From NCBI GenBank assembly GCA_945888625.1, contig CAMDAH010000015.1:1-59836 (forward strand): a DNA stretch of 59,836 bases, read 5' to 3'. Origin of the DNA: Chryseobacterium gleum (lineage in GTDB: Bacteria > Bacteroidota > Bacteroidia > Flavobacteriales_D > Crocinitomicaceae). Made by a program: the position numbers and the translations under genes. The notes below the pieces were generated by a model. The model made no database searches and was not told where the DNA came from. It saw only the letters and a list, made by a program, of their open reading frames with translations. Positions 41,858 through 50,216 of this stretch are shown here, piece by piece. Position 1 is the stretch's first letter, and each line of letters starts with the position of its first letter.

Positions 41858-44800
41858 TTATGCTTTCAACCGTTTCGAGAAATCAATTAATATTGGTGTT
41901 GCAACACAAAGCGATGAATACGTACCGATAATAACACCAACGAGTAAAGCGAACAAAAAGCCCTTAATTGCCGGTCCACCAAAAATGAACATGATGAGTA
42001 CAACTACGAATAGAATCATAGACGTGTTAAAGGTTCTACTCAAGGTGGTATTAAGTGATTTATTGATGATCTCATAATGATGTTCATCGTCCTTGCTATT
42101 TCGTAAATTTTCACGAATTCTATCAAATACAATAACCGTGTCGTTCATGGAATAACCTATTACTGTTAAAATCGCAGCAATAAAAGCTTGGTTTACATCT
42201 AAACTAAAAGGTAAGTAACCGTGCAATAGCGAAAAAATAGAAATCACAAAAAATGCATCGTGCGCAAGACCGACAATTGCACCCAATGAATACTGCCAGT
42301 GTCCAAAGCGAAGAAAAATATAGGCAAATATAGCTACCATCGCCAATCCAATCGCCCAAGCAGATGAACTCCACAACTCACTGGACACCGAAGCAGAAAC
42401 GCTTCTCGATTCATCTATGGTGTACGATCCCATCTTATCTTTACAAGCGTCAAGACCTTGTTTAATTTTATTGGCTACCTCAACGTTAGCGCCGTCGTTA
42501 TTAAGTTTATAGTTAGTAATAATTTCAACTTTATAATCCGTTCCTTTCGTCTTTAAATCAATAGAGGCCGCTTCCCCTTTTTCCACCAAAAATTTAGCTA
42601 GGTTGCCCCGCATGTATTCGATATCTGCTTTTTTCTCAAACTTTGCGACACATGTTCTTCCTCCTGTAAATTCAACACTTTGCTTTAAACCTCTTGTTAC
42701 CATCCCTATTACGCCAAGAATTGTTACCGATATGGAAAAAATATAAAAATACTTTCTGTTTCCAATCCAGTCAAACTTAATGTTTTGGAATAATCCCTTA
42801 GAAAATTTAGTGAAGAAAGTAATTCCTTGCCCTTTATTTAACCATGCATGGATAACGAGCTTAGAAATAATAATAGCAGAAAACAAGGAGGTGAAAATAC
42901 CAATGATTAAGGTGGTTGCAAATGACTCAATTTCACCAGTTCCAAAAACCTTAAGAATAATTGCCACCAATAAGTGGGTAACATTTGCATCAATGATGGA
43001 AGGTAATGCCTTTTTAAAACCAACATCAATGGAACCAGTTAAATCCATTCCTTTGTATTGTTCTTCACGAATACGTTCAAAAATTAATATATTCGCATCC
43101 ACCGCTGTACCTATTGTTAACACAATACCGGCGATTCCAGCTAAAGTTAACACTGCTCCAAAGGAAGCAAGGAATCCAAAAATAAAAACTACGTTGATGG
43201 TTAATGCGATGTTGGCAGCCATTCCCGACTTACCGTAATAAAAATACATGTAGAACAACACCGCAATAAATGCGAATGCAAAGGAAACTAGACCAGCTTG
43301 AGAATTTTCCTTACCGATAGTAGGACCTACTTTCATTTGTTCCTTGATAATACATGGTGCAGGCAATGCGCCACCGTTTAACAAACCTGATAAATCTTCT
43401 GCCTCTTGGAAAGAGAAACTTCCCGAAATTTGCGTATTACCCGAAGTAATTGGATTAATTACCGTTGGAGCACTAAAAACAACGTTATCCATTGAAATAG
43501 CGACAATTTTTTTCACGTTATCAGTTGTCATTTTACCCCAAGCATCGGAACCATCCGGGGTCATTTGAAGATCAACAGTTATTTTACCATCTCGTTGGTC
43601 GAAGCCGGTAGATGCTTTCAAAATATGAGAACCGTTTACTTTTGCTTTTCCAGATTCAGGAACTTTGCACGCATACAGGAAGTACCCCATTTTCTTAAGC
43701 TTCTTATCTAATTGTTCTGGCTCGGCACCCCACATGAAGCGCACATTTGGAGGGAAAGCAGTCATAACATCACTCCTACGAAGTATTGATTCCACTTTCG
43801 CTTTATCACCAATCTGCACAGCGCCAATTGCAAAATCGCCAACAGGTTGAATCAAATCGATTAAACCCTTTACACCTTTTTTATCAAGCGTAGACAAACT
43901 TTCCACGCTAGATGTATCTTTTTTAATCGAGTCATTGGACTCTGTAATCTCTTCGCTTTTGGAAATAGTATTTGCTTTCTCTAACTCAATTTTCAGTTCG
44001 CTTGGTGCATAGGTTTCAAAAAACTCCAAATTAGCAGTTGATTGTAGTTTTTGAGCAACCGTATTTTCATCCTGAACACCAGGTAATTCGATGTAAAGTC
44101 GATTATTAGCACCATCCTTTTGGATGTTTGGTTGCGCAACTCCAAATTGGTTAATTCGGCGACTCATAATTTGTTCAACGCCATCCATTGAAGATGAGAT
44201 TAGCTTGCGAAAATAAGCCTCCACCTCAGCGTCTGTTGATCGAATACCGATACCCTCCCCTTTAAAAACGTAATTTAGTGGAAGGTCTTTATTGATTTTT
44301 TTGTATTCAGAAATGAAGGCATCAAGAAAATTCTTTTTGTTTAATTTTAATGCTGCGTCATAGGGCTTTCTGAACTTTAAATCACGTGGGTTTTTAGCGT
44401 AATTTTTGATTAAATCGGGCAAAGAAATTTCCAAAGTAACGCTCATTCCACCAACTAAATCCAAACCAAAAGCAAGGGAACGTTTTTTAACTTGTGAAAA
44501 CGTAGAACCAAAAACAGGATAAACTTGCTTTTCGCCTTTCTCACGTAAAATTTCGTTTAAGAAAGCTGCTTTTGCCAAATCAGCGCCGTCAGCGTCGTTA
44601 AAATCTACCTTCGTATTATTGGATAGATAAGCAATACCGTCATTGCTCATGGCTTCTATACGTAATGCTTTCACCTTTTGGGTGGCTTTTTTCTCTGCCG
44701 CGGCCTCCACATTACTCGCTACCCAAGTAAAGGAAAGCTGGTATAAACAAACGGCAACTAGTAGAATACTAATGAACCAAAAAAATCCTTTATTTCTCAT
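41858..44800 (-). CDS. secDF: Protein translocase SecDF fusion
   Basis: The 980-residue protein fuses SecD and SecF, which use the proton gradient to pull exported proteins through SecYEG. The SecD half carries GLDLVGGMSVTLEISL near residue 112, VEQIMSRRINQFGVAQPNIQ near 205, GTAVDANILIFERIREE near 565 and six membrane segments. The SecF half starts near 680 with FTGGRTCVAKF and includes VIGYSMNDTVIVFDRIRENL near 885. A Ser/Glu/Lys-rich insertion of about 60 residues near 270-330 (EITESNDSIKKDTSSVE) lies in the periplasmic P1 domain. It has its own promoter box at 44836-44843 and a terminator, so it is a single-gene unit feeding Sec export of the many T9SS cargoes. Confidence 0.96.
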   Translation of the reverse strand: MRNKGFFWFISILLVAVCLYQLSFTWVASNVEAAAEKKATQKVKALRIEAMSNDGIAYLSNNTKVDFNDADGADLAKAAFLNEILREKGEKQVYPVFGSTFSQVKKRSLAFGLDLVGGMSVTLEISLPDLIKNYAKNPRDLKFRKPYDAALKLNKKNFLDAFISEYKKINKDLPLNYVFKGEGIGIRSTDAEVEAYFRKLISSSMDGVEQIMSRRINQFGVAQPNIQKDGANNRLYIELPGVQDENTVAQKLQSTANLEFFETYAPSELKIELEKANTISKSEEITESNDSIKKDTSSVESLSTLDKKGVKGLIDLIQPVGDFAIGAVQIGDKAKVESILRRSDVMTAFPPNVRFMWGAEPEQLDKKLKKMGYFLYACKVPESGKAKVNGSHILKASTGFDQRDGKITVDLQMTPDGSDAWGKMTTDNVKKIVAISMDNVVFSAPTVINPITSGNTQISGSFSFQEAEDLSGLLNGGALPAPCIIKEQMKVGPTIGKENSQAGLVSFAFAFIAVLFYMYFYYGKSGMAANIALTINVVFIFGFLASFGAVLTLAGIAGIVLTIGTAVDANILIFERIREEQYKGMDLTGSIDVGFKKALPSIIDANVTHLLVAIILKVFGTGEIESFATTLIIGIFTSLFSAIIISKLVIHAWLNKGQGITFFTKFSKGLFQNIKFDWIGNRKYFYIFSISVTILGVIGMVTRGLKQSVEFTGGRTCVAKFEKKADIEYMRGNLAKFLVEKGEAASIDLKTKGTDYKVEIITNYKLNNDGANVEVANKIKQGLDACKDKMGSYTIDESRSVSASVSSELWSSSAWAIGLAMVAIFAYIFLRFGHWQYSLGAIVGLAHDAFFVISIFSLLHGYLPFSLDVNQAFIAAILTVIGYSMNDTVIVFDRIRENLRNSKDDEHHYEIINKSLNTTLSRTFNTSMILFVVVLIMFIFGGPAIKGFLFALLVGVIIGTYSSLCVATPILIDFSKRLKA

Positions 44801-44835
44801 TGAATTATTGTTTTAACTATTTTTTTTTAAGGGTG

Positions 44836-44843
44836 CAAATATA
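44836..44843 (-). promoter_or_regulatory. -7 promoter box of secDF
   Basis: The minus strand reads TATATTTG, giving a leader of about 30 bases to the ATG at 44800. Confidence 0.5.
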
Positions 44844-44911
44844 AGATTTTCGATTGGTAAAGTCAATTATAAAGAACAGTATTTGATTGTGCCTACACTA
44901 AACACAAAAAA

Positions 44912-46051
44912 CTAAGTGCTTGGTTTCTTCAATTCATGGTAAAAAGCCATCAATTTATCACTAAAATTACTCCACGAATTAGCACTATTTTCAACCCTAA
45001 TATTTTCTTCAAATTGTTTTTTAAGTTGTTTTAAAAAGTAAAACTGTATAGCCTCAGCCAACAAGGATACGTCAGCAGTGTCGATTACAAGTCCTGTTTT
45101 TTGATGTTCAATCGTTTCAGCAAGACCGCCAACATTTGTTGCAATTATCGGCAATTCAAAATGATTAGCAATACTCGTTATCCCACTTTGCGTGGCTGAT
45201 TTATAGGGTAATATGCACACATCGGCAGCTGAAAAATAATCTTTAACAGCAGCATCATCAATGTAATTAGTAAACAAAGTGACCCGATCACTCAAAAAAT
45301 GTTTATCAATACAAGCCTGGTATTTTTGAAAGCTACCGTAAACTTCCCCGGCAACTATTAAATGAAATTCATCCGTTAAAAGCGCCATGGCATCAAGCAG
45401 GAGGTCAAGCCCCTTGTAATCGCGAATAATACCAAAAAACAAAAGTATTTTCTTTGTCGAAAGTTGCGCTATCCCTAATTTTTTCAAACTTTCCTCTCGT
45501 GCTATTTTTTCGCCAAATTGATTATAAACGGGGTGTGGCACATGAATATACTTAGCATCAGGCCTGTAGTGCAATAGATCTTTAAGGACTTTCTCCGACA
45601 TCACAATGAATCCATCATTTCGTTTAAGAAAATAATGATTACACCAATTATCAAAAAATCGCTTTTCGTGTGGAATTACATTATCTAAAATTGAAATTCG
45701 GATAGTACCTTTTTTTTGTCTTCCGAGGACGTAACCCAAACTTGGTGCGAAGAAAGTCATCCAATACTTGGTAACAATCAAATTGGGTTGTAGCTGCCTA
45801 ATTTTTTGAGCAGTTCGAACGTAGGTCCATGGAAGAATTGAATCTAGCCAACGTTTAGACGGAATTTTGTCTGCGGCATCTGCGTCGCTAACCAATTGCG
45901 TTTTTCCAGGAAAAAGAATAGCGGGGTACTGCCTTTGAAAAGTAATCGCCTCCACCTGGTATTTTTTTTCAATTTCACGGTATATCAAAGCATTAAATTG
46001 GGCTATTCCTCCTCGGTATGGGTAAAAAGTAGAGAGGAAAACAATTTTCAT
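44912..46051 (-). CDS. GT4-type glycosyltransferase
   Basis: The 379-residue GT-B enzyme has an N-terminal acceptor domain (FLSTFYPYRGGIAQFNALIY) and a C-terminal donor domain with LLFFGIIRDYKGLDLLLDAM near residue 208, the EVYGSFQKYQ region, and the motif around ADVCILPYKSATQSGITSIA near 290 with an E-x7-E-like tail (HFELPIIATNVGGLAETI). It should transfer a sugar from a nucleotide donor in envelope polysaccharide or LPS assembly; donor and acceptor are unknown. It overlaps the upstream GT9 gene by four bases (ATGA). Confidence 0.9.
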   Translation of the reverse strand: MKIVFLSTFYPYRGGIAQFNALIYREIEKKYQVEAITFQRQYPAILFPGKTQLVSDADAADKIPSKRWLDSILPWTYVRTAQKIRQLQPNLIVTKYWMTFFAPSLGYVLGRQKKGTIRISILDNVIPHEKRFFDNWCNHYFLKRNDGFIVMSEKVLKDLLHYRPDAKYIHVPHPVYNQFGEKIAREESLKKLGIAQLSTKKILLFFGIIRDYKGLDLLLDAMALLTDEFHLIVAGEVYGSFQKYQACIDKHFLSDRVTLFTNYIDDAAVKDYFSAADVCILPYKSATQSGITSIANHFELPIIATNVGGLAETIEHQKTGLVIDTADVSLLAEAIQFYFLKQLKKQFEENIRVENSANSWSNFSDKLMAFYHELKKPST

Positions 46052-47148
46052 GGCTTACCAATAACTAATTCTTCCATTGCATGCACTACTGTATTGGATT
46101 CAATTGAAAGCATACAAGGTGCATCAAACTTGCACGTATTTCCAAAATAACATTGACAAGGAGAAGGCGGACCAATTAGTATTCCTCTTCCATACAGTTC
46201 AAATTCATACGGATTAAAAATGGTATTCATCAGCACTAACTTTTTCTTCAATGCTGTAGCAATGTGCATCATCATCGTAACCTGAGTTACTACTCCGTCG
46301 CAATTATTGGTGATGGCAATAAACTCATCAAGGGCAAAATGACCGGGATAATAACACGATGCTGCAAGACTCAATCTTTCATTTTTTTCGTGCTCTAGTT
46401 CTCCGCCTAAAAATACCGGAAAATAACCTTTTTGCTTCAGCGAATTTGCTGTTTCAATCCATTTTTCTTCCGACCACAACCTTGTATTCCACCTTGGACC
46501 ACAACCCGTATTGAGGCCAACAACTATTTTTCCTTCCGATAATTCTGACAACTTCACTTTCCATGAAGCAGCCATTTCCTCATTCAAATGAATGATATAT
46601 TCTTCTTTCTTAAAGCTAAAGTGACATATTTCAAAAATCTCTTCAAGGTAACTTTTCGTGTTTTCCTGGGATAAGGAATCAAAATATCCGGTTAACAGTT
46701 TGCGTTCCGCCGCTGGCGTACAGGCTGCTATATGACCATCCTTCCATGTAAAACCAAATTTTTCTTTGGCAGTAATTAAGGATGTTAGTAGGCACGCTTC
46801 CTTGTCTTTATCCAAGTTAATGACAATATCAAATGTAGTGTGCTGTAGATTAAAAAGCGACACTTCATTCAATGGTAGTATTTCCTCAATAGAGTTTTTA
46901 GGCAAGATACTAGGACTTAATGTCAGCCAAGAAATGTGCGCGTTTTTGTATTTTTCGCGTAATTTTTCTAAGAGAGGTGTGGTGCGAATCACATCACCGA
47001 GCGCGCCTAACTTAATAATTAAAATCTTGGATTTGATGGGCAAGTAATGTTTGCAATCTAGGCAAATTGATCCATCCACCTTGTTCGGCTTGCAGGGAAT
47101 AGCACCACGAAAATGCAGGCAATCAAATTTGGTATCTTTGTGGTTCAT
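46048..47148 (-). CDS. GT9-family glycosyltransferase (heptosyltransferase-like)
   Basis: The 366-residue protein has a short Cys-containing extension (FRGAIPCKPNKVDGSICLDC) and then the GT9 core ILIIKLGALGDVIRTTPLLE near residue 43, GLNTGCGPRWNTRLWSEEKW near 210, and VTQVTMMMHIATALKKKLVL near 288. Family members add heptose or related sugars to LPS core. The N-terminal C-x-n-C-x2-C and the C-terminal ECQCYFGNTCKF-like cysteines are unusual for heptosyltransferases but occur, as I recall, in Bacteroidota GT9 proteins. The substrate is unproven. A TATTTTTG box lies at 47164-47171. Confidence 0.87.
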   Translation of the reverse strand: MNHKDTKFDCLHFRGAIPCKPNKVDGSICLDCKHYLPIKSKILIIKLGALGDVIRTTPLLEKLREKYKNAHISWLTLSPSILPKNSIEEILPLNEVSLFNLQHTTFDIVINLDKDKEACLLTSLITAKEKFGFTWKDGHIAACTPAAERKLLTGYFDSLSQENTKSYLEEIFEICHFSFKKEEYIIHLNEEMAASWKVKLSELSEGKIVVGLNTGCGPRWNTRLWSEEKWIETANSLKQKGYFPVFLGGELEHEKNERLSLAASCYYPGHFALDEFIAITNNCDGVVTQVTMMMHIATALKKKLVLMNTIFNPYEFELYGRGILIGPPSPCQCYFGNTCKFDAPCMLSIESNTVVHAMEELVIGKP

Positions 47149-47163
47149 TTTTACAAATTAGGG

Positions 47164-47171
47164 CAAAAATA
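47164..47171 (-). promoter_or_regulatory. -7 promoter box of the GT9-GT4 pair
   Basis: The minus strand reads TATTTTTG, about 16 bases before the ATG at 47148, implying a leader of roughly ten bases and separate expression from the genes upstream. Confidence 0.5.
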
Positions 47172-47196
47172 AATGATTGCGGTCAATTGTCAATTT

Positions 47197-47889
47197 TTAA
47201 TTCCCGTAATCGATAATTTCCATGAATATTTCCGTCCCGAATTTAACGTTTAAGGTATCAAAATTCATAATACTGAGGTCTTTGTATACTTTGCGAATCA
47301 TCCCGACATTCGCAGCATACTCCTCATATTTTCTTTTGTAAGCAATTAAGTTACGCTCATTCATTTGCTCCACACGAACAGTGCTATCGAAAGAAAGTCC
47401 ATTGATTGTTTTTTGTTGAAAGATAAAATCATAATAGGCTTCTTCATTTTCAAGCGCATTGTACTGATTGGTATTCCAAAATTTTGTTGCGGTGATAGGA
47501 AAAACTAATTTTACTTTTCGTTGATTTTCCTCTACTAATTCAGCGTTGTTCTGTTGAATTATGGTGGTCCATAAATCAGTAATTACCCATGGACTAAACA
47601 TGTTTGGCCGTTTAGAACGAAAAAATTTTCTTGCTACTCTTCCTTGATTGTCTGAAACTGTATCGCCAATTAATGTTTTAAGTTGGTAGTAGGTAGTGTC
47701 GTGCTTAATCATTGCATTATCATCGTGTTTAATTTCAATCACGTCGTAAATTACAAAGTTGCCCGGAATTAAACCAAAAAAGTGCTGATTTAAGGGCAAG
47801 GCGGTCGTATTCCCCTTGTCTTTTTTGCAACTTGGCAAAACAAGTAAGAACAGTAGGAACAATAAAGTAGTATTTTTTATCATCTTCAT
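47197..47889 (-). CDS. Predicted lipoprotein of unknown function (230 residues)
   Basis: With the ATG at 47889 the protein has a lipobox (LLFLLFLLVLPSCKKDKG). The mature domain has features such as GLIPGNFVIYDVIEIKHDDN, RVARKFFRSKRPN and WVITDLWTTIIQQNNAELVE, and looks like an all-beta outer-membrane-associated protein. I recognise no named family. A longer frame to 47940 overlaps the upstream gene; the downstream ATG places the signal peptide properly and leaves a 19-base gap. It belongs to the GT2-HAD-YwqK-like transcript by position. Confidence 0.68.
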   Translation of the reverse strand: MKMIKNTTLLFLLFLLVLPSCKKDKGNTTALPLNQHFFGLIPGNFVIYDVIEIKHDDNAMIKHDTTYYQLKTLIGDTVSDNQGRVARKFFRSKRPNMFSPWVITDLWTTIIQQNNAELVEENQRKVKLVFPITATKFWNTNQYNALENEEAYYDFIFQQKTINGLSFDSTVRVEQMNERNLIAYKRKYEEYAANVGMIRKVYKDLSIMNFDTLNVKFGTEIFMEIIDYGN

Positions 47890-47908
47890 CGATTTCAAAT
47901 ATACAAAA

Positions 47909-48661
47909 CTAATCAGTGGGGTTGATGCCCTTTTGAACACAATATTTCAAGTGTTTCTCTAATTCTTCTCCTTTCAATTCGAGTCCTTTGTAAAAAAATG
48001 CTTTTCCCAGTAGTTTTCCTTTGATGTCATACGTATATGCCCAACCGTGCAGGAGACCTTTTTTAAAATTACTACGCGATGAATTTATGCCGTTGGGATG
48101 AAAGTTTATCCATTCTCCTTCCTTAAAATTCAAGTGATAATTTCCTTTATCCATTGTATTTCCTTGCATAAAAAACGACTCGTATTGTCCTTCCAATAGG
48201 CTATCAATGTAATTCTCGATGCTTAAAACCTTTGCCTTATCCTCGTCTTGTCCTTGTAAATAATAGCTTATCTTCCTCCCATTTAACTTATCATCACGAT
48301 ACATTTCATTACTCAAAATAAATCCTTGCTCATTGAAATTTGTCCAAAGTGAGTCTTTCTTCATATCCGTATAAAAACCAGTGGCCATTAGCTGCTCATT
48401 TTCGAAATAAAATTTAGCGTAAGATTTATTATTTATATGCTGATGCAAGATAAGCGCCTTAACTTTTCCCGATGCAAAGTAATAGCGAAACTCACCGAAC
48501 GGTTTATTGTCTTTAAATTGGCCTTGGTAAATGGCCACTTTACTTTCGGGATAATATTTTACCCAAGCACCCTGCTTCCAGCCTTTTTGATCCACTTTAT
48601 TTAGCTGCGCGTTGTGGATTATTGGAATAAAAAATAGGATAGACGCCAGGTATTTCAACAT
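47909..48661 (-). CDS. Secreted MORN/YwqK-like repeat protein
   Basis: The 250-residue protein has a signal peptide (YLASILFFIPIIHNAQ) and repeated beta-hairpin units of about 22 residues with G-x-W/Y...Y..G...: GWKQGAWVKYYPESKVAIYQ, GQFKDNKPFGEFRYYFASGK, GEWINFHPNGINSSRSNFKK and GLLHGWAYTYDIKGKLLG. These match the MORN-type repeats of the YwqK family, often labelled antitoxin on thin evidence. No toxin is adjacent, so that label should not be used here. It overlaps the HAD gene by seven bases. It is probably an envelope-associated structural or scaffold protein. Confidence 0.8.
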   Translation of the reverse strand: MLKYLASILFFIPIIHNAQLNKVDQKGWKQGAWVKYYPESKVAIYQGQFKDNKPFGEFRYYFASGKVKALILHQHINNKSYAKFYFENEQLMATGFYTDMKKDSLWTNFNEQGFILSNEMYRDDKLNGRKISYYLQGQDEDKAKVLSIENYIDSLLEGQYESFFMQGNTMDKGNYHLNFKEGEWINFHPNGINSSRSNFKKGLLHGWAYTYDIKGKLLGKAFFYKGLELKGEELEKHLKYCVQKGINPTD

Positions 48662-49197
48662 AGGCTTAGGGAAAAATCATGAAGAGACGAGAAACGAAAA
48701 TCGGGAGAAGATAAAATCACCTCACTCGACTCAATCAATACAGTTGTCATTCCTAATCGTTGACCAAATTCAATATCGCTATCCGTATCACCGACCATTA
48801 TTGACTTTGAAAAATCAATTCCATCAAATTCCTTTTTCGCCTGAATAGCCATTGTAGGATTAGGCTTTCTAGTTGAAAGCGGATCTTCTTTTAGTTCCGT
48901 TGCAGCATATACTTTCGAAATTTTTCCACCGGACAAGCTAACTTTAGCACACATATTTTCATGAATTTGCCCTAACTCCACTTCTTTTAGCAATCCCTTG
49001 GCGACACATTGTTGATTGGTTACTACAAAAACATGTAAAAATCGATGCGTTAAATTGGTTAATGCCTCCAATGCGCCGACACAAAAATGAAAATCAGCTT
49101 GCTTGAGGACGTAATCGTTGGCGATTCGCTGATTTATGACTCCGTCCCGATCCAAGAATAGAGACCACGTACTATCAATGGAAAGTTTTTTAGTCAT
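48655..49197 (-). CDS. HAD-IIIA-family phosphatase (GmhB/HisB-like)
   Basis: The 180-residue protein has all HAD motifs: LFLDRDGVINQRI near residue 15 (nucleophile and acid Asp pair), VFVVTNQQCVAKGL near 57, RKPNPTMAIQAKK near 113 and SIMVGDTDSDIEFGQRLG near 137. This is the class that dephosphorylates heptose 1,7-bisphosphate or histidinol phosphate. The usual zinc loop (CxH...CxC just before RKPxP) is replaced by ATELKEDPLSTRKPNP with no cysteine. It overlaps GT2 by four bases. A sugar-phosphate role in LPS or surface glycan synthesis is inferred from the neighbours. Confidence 0.88.
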   Translation of the reverse strand: MTKKLSIDSTWSLFLDRDGVINQRIANDYVLKQADFHFCVGALEALTNLTHRFLHVFVVTNQQCVAKGLLKEVELGQIHENMCAKVSLSGGKISKVYAATELKEDPLSTRKPNPTMAIQAKKEFDGIDFSKSIMVGDTDSDIEFGQRLGMTTVLIESSEVILSSPDFRFSSLHDFSLSLC

Positions 49198-50153
49198 ACC
49201 CCTAACTTGTGAAGAATAAGATAGTTATTTCTATTGGAAGCACTTCTGCCAATGATTTCTGCCAAAAATCCTGTCATAAAAAATTGTACTCCCATAATCA
49301 TGGCAACTAGTGCAACAAAGAATTCGGTGCGCTCAGCAAGTAGCCGACCATTTTGATTAATAAATAACTTATCCACTCCTAAATAAAGCGCTAAAACAAA
49401 TCCAATAAAAAACATTAACATCCCCAAAGCGCCAAAGAAGTGCATTGGTTTTTTGCCAAATTTTCCCATAAAAGCAACCGTCATTAAATCCAATGGTCCA
49501 TTTAAAAAGCGATTTAATCCGAATTTAGTCACACCAAATTTTCGCGCTTGATGCTGCACTACCTTTTCACCGATATTTTTAAACCCAGCGTATTTTGCCA
49601 AGGCAGGAATGTATCGGTGCATATCGCCATACAGTTCAATGCTCTTAACCACAGAAAGTTTGTATGCTTTCAAACCACAATTAAAATCGTGTAGGTGAAT
49701 ACCTGTTATTCTTCGTGCTGCCCAATTGTAGAGTTTGGTAGGAATTGTTTTGGACAGCGGATCATGGCGCTTCTTTTTCCAACCAGACACGACATCAAAG
49801 CCATCGACCATGACCAAATCATATAAACCTTTTATTTCATCGGGAGAGTCTTGTAAATCAGCATCCATTGTAATAACAACTTTTCCTGTTGCTATTTCAA
49901 ACCCTGTGTGGAGCGCGGCTGATTTACCGTAGTTTCGTTGAAATTTCACTGCTTTTACAGCGCTGTTTTTCGTTGCTAAACGTTGAATTACTTGCCAAGA
50001 ATCATCTGTACTTCCGTCATCTATAAAAATTACCTCGCAATCCAATTGGTGCGCATTGACTACGCGCATTATCCAATCTAATAATTCAGGCAGGGATTCT
50101 TCCTCATTTAATAAAGGTATGACAAGGGATACGTCTTTTTGAGTTTCACTCAT
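49194..50153 (-). CDS. GT2-family glycosyltransferase, DPM1/GtrB-like
   Basis: The 319-residue protein has an N-terminal GT-A domain (SLVIPLLNEEESLPELLDWI near residue 10, CEVIFIDDGSTDDSW near 40, VITMDADLQDSPDEI near 93 with the D-x-D-like motif, and FNCGLKAYKLSVVKSI near 158). Two C-terminal membrane helices (FFGALGMLMFFIGFVLALYL and ALVAMIMGVQFFMTGFLAEI) follow. This is the layout of polyprenyl-phosphate glycosyltransferases that load a sugar onto the lipid carrier on the cytoplasmic face. Donor sugar is unknown. It heads a GT2-HAD-YwqK-like run with overlaps of four and seven bases. Confidence 0.92.
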   Translation of the reverse strand: MSETQKDVSLVIPLLNEEESLPELLDWIMRVVNAHQLDCEVIFIDDGSTDDSWQVIQRLATKNSAVKAVKFQRNYGKSAALHTGFEIATGKVVITMDADLQDSPDEIKGLYDLVMVDGFDVVSGWKKKRHDPLSKTIPTKLYNWAARRITGIHLHDFNCGLKAYKLSVVKSIELYGDMHRYIPALAKYAGFKNIGEKVVQHQARKFGVTKFGLNRFLNGPLDLMTVAFMGKFGKKPMHFFGALGMLMFFIGFVLALYLGVDKLFINQNGRLLAERTEFFVALVAMIMGVQFFMTGFLAEIIGRSASNRNNYLILHKLGV

Positions 50154-50216
50154 AGTAGAGTAAAATTAAAATTTTGAACTTGATAAGACAACAAATACAA
50201 AAGAATTAATTCAAAA

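Noticed and set aside
47909..48661. Label of toxin-antitoxin antitoxin for the YwqK-like gene
   Set aside because: It has a signal peptide, lies in a glycan cluster, and no toxin gene is adjacent; the label comes from a general family name.
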